NCBI GenBank assembly: GCA_026686845.1 | Contig: JAIVEN010000014.1 | Span: forward strand, 33,874,001-33,938,000 | Source: Adenanthera pavonina | Taxonomy: Eukaryota; Streptophyta; Magnoliopsida; Fabales; Fabaceae | Reading direction: 5' to 3' | DNA length: 64,000 nt | Part shown: piece by piece, positions 55,988-64,000 of the stretch | Position numbering within the stretch: position 1 is the first letter of the stretch | How the letters are laid out: every line of letters starts with the position of its first letter | The notes under the pieces: generated by a model | The model's input: the letters and a program-made list of their open reading frames with translations, nothing else | Database searches by the model: none | What the model was told of the DNA's origin: nothing | Position numbers and translations under genes: made by a program

Positions 55988-56779
55988 ACCTTGAGTTTTC
56001 CAAAATTTGTGTTCAGACTTTTCAAATGGAATAACTGGTCTAAATTGATGACCAAAGGCACTGCAATAATCAGAGACTTTTTCTACTATTCATACCACAA
56101 CAACTAGTAAATTCATTGGTAAAGTTGAATAATTTTAGGATAGAAATTAGAAGCAAATATGTAAAAGATGGGTGCAATATTTGTTAGATAAAAGGAAGAA
56201 GTGATTTTTAACAACAAAGAATAAGGAAAAAAAAGTAAGAAATAGAAATTAAAATTTCGATAATTTTATTTAATAAACAACAAATTGTAGGAGAGAAGCA
56301 AAGATGTAAAATGATGAGTTATATTTTCGCTATAAATTTTATTATGATTATAATTCACTTCAAGATTCTTAATAGGTAAATATGTATAGATTTGAGCTTT
56401 TCTTAAATAAAAGAAGATTGTGCATGCATAAGTTAAATAAATTTGGTGTGAAGGTATTGCATAAAGTATTTTCTATTGCTTTATTAGAAGGTTTTAAGAT
56501 TGATACATTGTTTGTTTGTTCTTTTGGAATGCGTGATAAAATATTTGTTTTTGACAGATTAACAAGAAATTACCATTGTGTATATGGATTAGTATGTGAT
56601 CATTTGCTATCCTTACCATATTATTGTTAGTCTATTACAATTTTAAAAGCTTTAAATTCTCAATACTGTTTCCATGTATTCAAATTTCATTCATTGAGCA
56701 TGATAGATGGGTTAAGAAAGTATGAGTGTAACGTCACTAACATGTATTAATTTTGTTTATGAATTGATTTTTATATATG
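55988..56779. other. AT-rich intergenic DNA
   Basis: An open frame at 56382-56630 (82 residues, starting ATG) has no motif or homologue I recognise, and its composition fits chance. Otherwise I see nothing. Confidence 0.35.
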
Positions 56780-57300
56780 GAGACTGTAATATGGAGAGTA
56801 AGTTGCAAATTTTAAATAAATAAATTGTAAATTGTGGAATTCAAAGTTTCAAATTCTCGGAAATCTTACCAATTTAATTTTCAATATTCTAGATTAAAAA
56901 CCGAAGACTGAATTGTAAATTTTGAATGAACAAATTGCGAATTTGAAAATTTAAGTTAAAAATTGTTAAAACTCTTACTATCAATTTAAATTCTAACATT
57001 CCATAATAAAAAGTGAGAGAGTGAGTTACAAATTTTGAATAAATAAGCTACAAGATAGAGAATTTAAGTTGTAAATTCCTAGAATTTTTATAAATTTAAA
57101 TTTCAATATTTCATATTAGAAATTGAATACTGAGTTGCAAATTTGAAATCAACAAGTTGTGAATCAGGAAGTTTTAGTGGTACAATTTTTAAAATCTTAA
57201 CAATTTAAATTCCAACTTTTCATATTAAAAATTGTAAGAGAAAAGTTGTGAATATTAAATAAACAATAGTGAATCCAAAAATCCAAGTTACATAGTTTTG
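56780..57300. repeat. Degenerate tandem repeat, about 113-bp unit, 4.5 copies
   Basis: Units start with variants of 'GAGTTGCAAATTTTGAATAA' at about 56793, 56908, 57020, 57137 and 57243, and each carries 'CAATTTAAATTTCAATATTC'-like text about 80 bp later. Copies are roughly 70-80 percent alike by eye. Confidence 0.7.
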
Positions 57301-59739
57301 AAATTCTGATATCAGTACTCCGGATTTGGTGGCATTGTTAGGCTTGTAATAAACTTCTTTACTTTTATCCGAATTTCATTTTTGTAAACTGTGATTATTG
57401 TAATAAACTTTTTATAAAAATAAAATCTAAACTGGCACTTCTTTATCCCCCCATTATTGAAACGTACTAAAGCATCTATCATGGATAAATTTAATTTTAT
57501 TTTCAAAACTTAAAATTCATTGTAAAAATAATTTTATTTAACTTTGATTACACGATTAATACATGTTATTAATATTTATATTTAAAACTCTAAGAAACTT
57601 CATTATTTATTTATAAATTGTAAATAGAGAAACTCCTTTTGCAATTATCTTTTAAACTCTATGCGTAGAGTCCTAGATCAAGCTCCGTGCATACATATAT
57701 ATAGATATAATTATAAAATTAAAAAGATTAGTTTTATTTTTATTAAAAGAAAAGTGAAGCAATATAGACGGGTACAAAGTGATATGACTAGGTGTGTATT
57801 CATAAGTATGATACACATATCATATATATTATATTATATATCCAATATGGATAGGACTACTTTTTTGAAATATCAATATTTTATACTCATATTTATTATA
57901 ATAATGCAATCATCTTTAAACAAACTTTTGAATCATTATTAACTGGAAAAGTATGAAACCAATTAAAATAAAGCTAAGAATATTACTATTGACCAATCAT
58001 ATAAAAATTTCAATAACAATTTACGAAATCAAGAAATAAGTGATCAAGGGTAAAATAAAAATAATGTTGCTAAATATTACAAAATGTCTTATAAATGGAA
58101 CTAGAAAAAACTTCCAAAATATATCTTATAAAAAGGACGAAGAAAAAATTTTATAAACCTAATGTAAACTTGATATGTAATCCTTTGTGGTTGTATTTTT
58201 TACTTTTCAATTAAGAAAAACAAAGGGTCGGCTTTGGGCATAATGACTATCTACATAAAGGCAATGAAGGCAATTAATTACATTTCACTTTCTTGAAAGT
58301 CATAATATATTCTCCCCCGTTTTCTTAATAAAAGATAAAATTATAATAAAAGTAATAAAATTGTCTAAAATATAAAATAGTTTATAAAAGTACCCTTATT
58401 TAGTGTTAATAACTTTTATATTATGTAATTAATATAAATAAATTGTATTGAAAAAATATCATCTTAATTAGGGGTAATTCTATAAAAAATTATTAAACAC
58501 ACCATACAAATTCCCTTATCTATTATATTTTGAAATATGAAAATTCTTTCAATTATCCCTTATATTAACAAACTGACTGAGTATACAAATGTTGTGGTTG
58601 TTATTTGTGGAGATCAACTTTTTTTCCCTATTCTGTCCTCCTGCCGATCATAACGCATGTGTTTGTTGGGTCTCATTTTATTCAGAACTAGATTTTCCTC
58701 CCTCGCTTGCATGGAGGATGTGGATACACGGAAACACATAAGGGACATTTTATTTAATTTTAAAATATATTAAATTTTAAAAAAATTATTACTAATTTCC
58801 TCTATTCTAAAAAAAAATATCAAATGATATTAATTAAAATTAATATAAATTTTAGAATTAAAAAATATTGATTTTTTTGAAAAGTGGGACCCACCTAAAA
58901 AAAAGAGAAAAGATGGACCTCACTTGCAAAAGAAAAAAATAAATTAAAAAAATGAGACCACTTAAATAAAAGAAGGAAATAGGAAAAAAAAGAAAAGAAA
59001 AGGCATGAAGCCCAAACTAGGATGGAGTCGGTGCTGTACATTAGCTACGGCTCCATTCTACATTTTATTATATATTGATGTTAATAACATTAATATCGTT
59101 ACCAGAAAAGAAAATGACACAACCCATTTGAAGAGAGACTAAAGTTTCATTTTTCTTGCACGGTGGGACCTTGTGAATTACATGATTCCCATTTTTCTTT
59201 TCCTGTGAAGGTGATATATCTTGTTTGCTTGATTTGATGCCCATATGTACATAAGTGAATATACATCATTTCAATTTAATTTAGATGATTTAAATTTTAT
59301 TAAATTTTTAACTATTAATTTTTTAAAAAAGAATAATTTATATTAAAAATAAAAATAAAAATAAATTTAAATAATTCAAATAAAATTATATTTTTAAATG
59401 TGTTTTAAATCCAACTAGATAGGGACCCAAGTCGTCCTATTTGCTATGACTTGCTGTGTTCATTTTAATTTTTATGTCCGTCTAGTCAAATTTTAACTGT
59501 ACTTTTGTTGTTTTCTCCTTTTTGATGAGGAGTATCCCCTATTAAGACTAGGGACTAATGTCCCTGTTGTTATGGAGGCATAAAGTAGGTCCAAATGGTT
59601 TGTTTTGTATATAAAAATGATATCAAACCCCCCAACCACTTATTTAAGTTACAGGAGCTTTTATTATTTTCTTATCATATTTTTATCTTATAGTAACAGT
59701 TAATTTTACAGTAGATATTTTACAATAGGGATAAAAGTG
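57301..59739. other. AT-rich intergenic DNA
   Basis: No gene or element recognised. It includes purine-rich runs near 58890-59010. Confidence 0.35.
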
Positions 59740-60020
59740 TTGCCTAATATATGAATAGGCAACAGTTTTCTTAGTGTAATATTAGTTTTAACTTTAAAAA
59801 ATAAATATTGAGTAATGCTTAAAAATTATTTTCTAAAGTAAAATAGACAACATTTTTTTACCTATTGTCTTCTATTATTAAAATAGGTAATAAACAATAC
59901 ATGTTGCCTATAAATTTTCTATTAAGCAATGCACTCAAAACTATTGTCTAATATCAATGGGAATGGTTTACCTAATAGACAACAAGTATTGTTTATTGTT
60001 TAATAATATCAGATAGCATG
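59740..60020. repeat. Cluster of GGCAACA/TGTTGCC-type motifs
   Basis: Repeated AGGCAACA, AGACAACA and TTGCCTA motifs in both orientations within 280 bp resemble the subterminal zone of a DNA transposon. No terminal inverted repeat was established. The next LTR inserted at 60021. Confidence 0.35.
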
Positions 60021-63000
60021 TGTAACACCCCTCATGACTTTATTTTGGTATTGTGAGCAGAAATAGAGGAAAACAAGACGGAGGAAGGCTCAAGTAGAGG
60101 AAAATTGAGCTCCACGCCGCAACTACCGCAACTACCGCAACGAGAAGAGCTCCAGAATGAGGTTTTCGGTTGGAAGCACCGGCGCCGTGGCGAACTTACT
60201 TGGAGCTGCGGCGAGAATTGAGATTTTTAATTCGGATCATTTCAATCGGACGGATAAAGGAGAAATGAAGGAGAAACAAGGGAGCTCTGCTAGGGTTTGA
60301 AGATTTTGGCCATTAGAAGTGTTTTCTAGTGTCCAAAAGCTTGGATTCATGTTGGTAAGTGATTTTTACTCCTCCCACTCCATTTTCTTCGGTTGAAACT
60401 TTGGGTTTTTTGGTTATAAGTTTAGATCTTAAGTTCTGGCTGAAATCCACCGATTGAAATGGATGAAATAGGATTAAGGAAGTGTGTTTTGGTATTCTTG
60501 TTGCTTGAATATGAGTTTTGAAGGGTGTATATATGATTTGAGCTTATCCGTAGGTTGTTTTCGGTTATAGCTCTTGGGAATTCACAGTGTATCTAGTTGA
60601 GTAGTATTTGAATGGTTCTTAAGAGCTTATTGATGCATAGAAGGGGTATTAGAACCTTGGGTTAGGCTAAATTGGTTGAATTGTGATGTTTGTTTATTGG
60701 TATATTGGGTTAATTGAGGAATTGTGGTATTGTGAAGGTTGTTTGGTAGCCTGAGAGGAGTTCAAGTGTATTGGACAACTCGAGAAGTTCGTGGAATCCG
60801 TGTGTGTGATATTGACACTTGAGGTAACTGGGTGTTTGTTTGTATTGTATTGTATGATGTTAAGCATATTTGTATATATATGCATATTTCTTTCATACCG
60901 CGATATAGATGTATTTGTGTGTACTGTTTTCTATATATCATGGTATGCAGATAGCTAGACGATGATTATGATTATGATTATGATGAGGATTACATATGTG
61001 ATAATAATATTGAAATGATAAGGCATGATGCATAGCATGACATTAAGATCATGATGATTATTATATGATGATACATGAGTATCACCACACGGCATAGTGA
61101 GATTGTGATATATGACAGATTGGGTGATGATAATGTGATGATGATATGATATATGATAATATATATGTTAGGGAGGATAAGTATATAATATATATATATA
61201 TGTTAGTGAGGATAAGGATGTAATATACATGTTAGGGAGGATAAGGATGGGATTCTTGCAGGGCAGACATGCATTCCATTCATTTCACATTGCATTCAAG
61301 AGTTGTATGAGATATATGTATATATATGTGTGTGTATGGTCGTTCCAGGTGACTGAGACATTGTCTCACACCCCTCTCCCATGAACTAACCTTTCAAGTG
61401 ATGGTTCTAGCACTAGTCCGGAGAAAATGAGAGAGTAGCATCAGACGTGGGAATACTAGATCAATGTAATATATGTGTAATTTGGATTTGTAACTTGTGC
61501 CAAGTATGATAGAATATTTTGTAATGAATGTATGACATGGATATGGATTGTATGGATGAATGTTTTATGCATGGTTATGTATGTGGAATTATGTATGTTG
61601 TATTATGGCATTTATATGGTTTTGGATGTTGAGCAGTCAGTATGGTAGTGTTTGTGAATTCAGAGTGGATTTGGGCCTAGTTAGTATGTTCTAGGGCATG
61701 TAACTCGTTTCGTCAATTTGGGATTCAAAGAGGTCAAATCTTAGAGGAGTGGTTCCTTTGAGGTGAAACCTCTTTGGACAAGTTTTGTAACACCTTACCT
61801 CCTGACATCTCTTAACTTGACCAAAACTTTAACATTTAACTAAACGCAACACACAATACCTTAAAACAACTCTCCAATGCCTCAAAGCAGCGGAAACAAC
61901 CAAAAAACCACCAAAAACTGGGCTGGGGCCACGGCCACTACAGTACCGCCGCGGCTCTGGCCTCCCCTGATTCTACATCGCTTTTGGATTCACTGGCGCC
62001 GCGGCCTGGACTCTGGAGCCGCGACGCCCCATGCTGATATCCCATATTAGCAACTTTCATACTCCGGGGCGCACTTCCGACACGCATAACTTTATGCTCT
62101 GACCTCCAATTGACTTGATTCCAACTCCATATGGAGATTTTGGACCCTTAACATCGTTTTGACCACTTGGTGATCAAAACTCACCACTAACAACCTCCAA
62201 TTGCCACCAAAGGCAGATTGACACTTACAGACCAATCATATAGGTCCAAAAATCCCCAAACCAGCTTGTCCAAAGAGGTTTCACCTCAAAGGAACCATTT
62301 CTCTAAGATTCAACCCCTCGGAACCCTACTTGACCAGATGGGCTATAGGCCCCTTAACAACCCAACGCTAACATACAGACTTCTAAACATCCTAAACCAT
62401 ACCACCATACATACCACATACATAAACATACATAACCAGCCTCAACCATATCATTTATCCATTACAAACCATTCTATCCTACTTGGCACAATTACAAATA
62501 CAAAGTACACACTCTACATAGACTATTCCCACATTCACAACTACTCCCGCGCCTTCTCCAAACTAGTGCCTGAACCGTCACCTGAAAGATTAGTTTATGG
62601 GAGAGGGGGTGAGACAATGTCTCAGTAACCGGGATCAATAACACATAGACATATATATATACACATATGAATCATGTAACACATGAATGCAATGAAAAAT
62701 GAATGATATGCATGTTGTTCTCACAAGGACTCCATCCTTATCCTCCCTAACACATACATCATCCATCCTTATCCTCCCTAACAAATGTATATAATCCAAA
62801 CTTATTCTCCTTAACATATATATATATATTATCATACATCACATCACTGTCACATCATCACCACTCCATCCACCATACATCACGGTCTCACAATGTTATG
62901 TGGTGATGCTCATGTATCATCATATCATCATTATCATCAAAATGTCATGTATGCATCACATCATATCATATCAACATCATCATCACATATCTCATCATCA

Positions 63001-64000
63001 TAAACATAATCATCATCGAACTGTATACATACCACGATATATAAAAACAGTACACATAAACACACCAATATCGTGGTATGAAAGAAACAAACATATATAC
63101 ACAAATATACGTACTATCATATAACTTAATCAATACCATATAAACAAACACCCGATTACCTTAATTGTCATTACCACACGAACACGAGTTCCACAAGCTT
63201 CCTTGAATTGTCCAATACACGTGAACCCCTCTTGATTAGCCAACAACCTTAACAATACCACAATTCTTCCATTAACACAAAACACCATATAACCAAACAT
63301 CACAATTCAACTACATGAACCTAACCCAAGGTTTCAACCCCCTTTTCATGCATCAATAAGCTTTTAGGGATCACTCAAACACTATACAACCACATACCCT
63401 TCGGATTCCCAAGAGCTCTAACCAAAAACAACCTAGGGTTAAGCTCAAATCATACCTACACCTTTCAAAACTCACATCCAATCAACAAAAATATCAAAAC
63501 ACACTCCATTAACCTCAAAACATCTATTTCAATCGGTGGATTCCACCCCAAATTGGAAATTCCACCTTAACATCGAAAATCCCAAACTTCAACCAAAGAA
63601 AATGGAGAGGGAGGAGTAGAGAACACTTACCAACTTGAATCCAAGTTCTTGAGGTCCGAAAATCACTCCTAGACACCGAAAATCTCGAACCCTAGTACTA
63701 CTTCTCGTGGTCTCCCTCGGTTTCCTTTGTTTCTTTCTTTTCCGTTCGTCTAAAATGATCTGGATTTAAATAGATTTCCCAACTCTCGCCGCGGCTCCAG
63801 CACAATTTGCCGCAACTCCACCACGTTCATCTGGAACAATGCCACTGGAAAGGTTCTTGTCGCGGCGTGGAGCTCTTCCAGACTCCACTTGAGCCTTCAT
63901 CCATCCTGTTTTCTTCGGTCCTGAACACAAAGCCAAGAAAAATAACATGAGGGGTGTTACAAGTTGGCTTGGGGGTTTTGGACCTGTATGAATGGTCTTT
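60021..64000 (+). mobile_element. LTR of the Tekay-LTR family, runs off the window
   Basis: Starts TGTAACACCC at 60021 (left flank GCATG) and follows the family sequence to 61785, then resumes at 63962 after a nested inverted copy. Present landmarks: GC-rich block (60110-60215), GTTGGTAAGTG (60353-60363), inverted repeat (60897 and 60935), and GGAGGATAAGG repeats (61170-61250). The right end lies beyond 64000, so solo LTR or full element cannot be decided. Confidence 0.8.
61786..63961 (-). mobile_element. Solo LTR, Tekay-LTR family, nested, TSD AGTTT/AGTTG
   Basis: A 2176-bp inverted copy from TGTAACACCT to GGGGTGTTACA, flanked by AGTTT (61781-61785) and AGTTG (63962-63966), a 5-bp duplication with one change. 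It keeps perfect hairpin arms (63031 and 63068), a CACTTACCAACTTG splice-site-like block (about 63624-63637) and the ATCCTTATCCTCCCTAACA repeat (62745-62815). Its high CG content suggests it is among the younger copies. Confidence 0.9.

Noticed and set aside
62218..62628. 136-residue plus-strand frame
   Set aside because: It is entirely within the inverted solo LTR at 61786-63961, antisense to the LTR, with no domain.

Overview
The window looks like a retrotransposon-dense stretch of a flowering-plant nuclear genome, most likely a eudicot. The evidence is AT-rich DNA with spliced plant-type genes, a plant wax ester synthase (WSD1-like) gene, an AP2/ERF relic, and plant-specific mobile elements: Tekay/Del chromovirus, Ogre/Tat, 5S-bearing Cassandra-type LTRs, a CACTA element and a LINE. 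The species cannot be named from the sequence. Nearly all short open frames lie inside decayed transposons.

Layout. 1-10436: old host DNA with an AP2/ERF pseudogene (1211-1413), two exons of SRP14 (2268-2564), a solo 2.5-kb LTR (3791-6285, flanked by GTTCC), a CACTA-like terminus with repeats (6915-7284) and a 5'-truncated LINE (8964-9547). 10437-48911: one small CACTA element, recognisable by matching ends and an ATC/ATC duplication. It has been split by about 37 kb of later insertions: a solo LTR (11121-15570) that itself contains a Cassandra-type LTR and another solo LTR; a truncated Ogre/Tat element on the minus strand (15942-35773); and a Tekay-type Gypsy element on the minus strand (35774-48642). 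The 5' LTR of the Tekay element was hit by two solo LTRs of its own family and by a second Cassandra-type LTR. 48912-60020: host DNA with a possible solo LTR, the five-exon WSD1-like gene (minus strand, 52649-55797) and a degenerate tandem repeat (56780-57300). 60021-64000: another LTR of the 2.5-kb family, holding a nested inverted copy and running off the window.

How it fits together. The 2.5-kb LTR family (called here the Tekay-LTR family) occurs nine times in whole or part, but only one copy keeps internal coding sequence, so LTR-LTR recombination has been frequent. Insertion flanks (GTTCC, TCTAA, AATGG, CTCCT, AGTTT/G, and ATC for the CACTA) give a relative order: CACTA first, then LTR/Ogre/Tekay insertions, then self-nesting, plus a deletion that fused the Ogre 5' LTR to the Tekay 3' LTR. 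The only near-complete host gene is the WSD1-like acyltransferase. Four of its exons are clean, but an in-frame stop follows the conserved end of exon 1.
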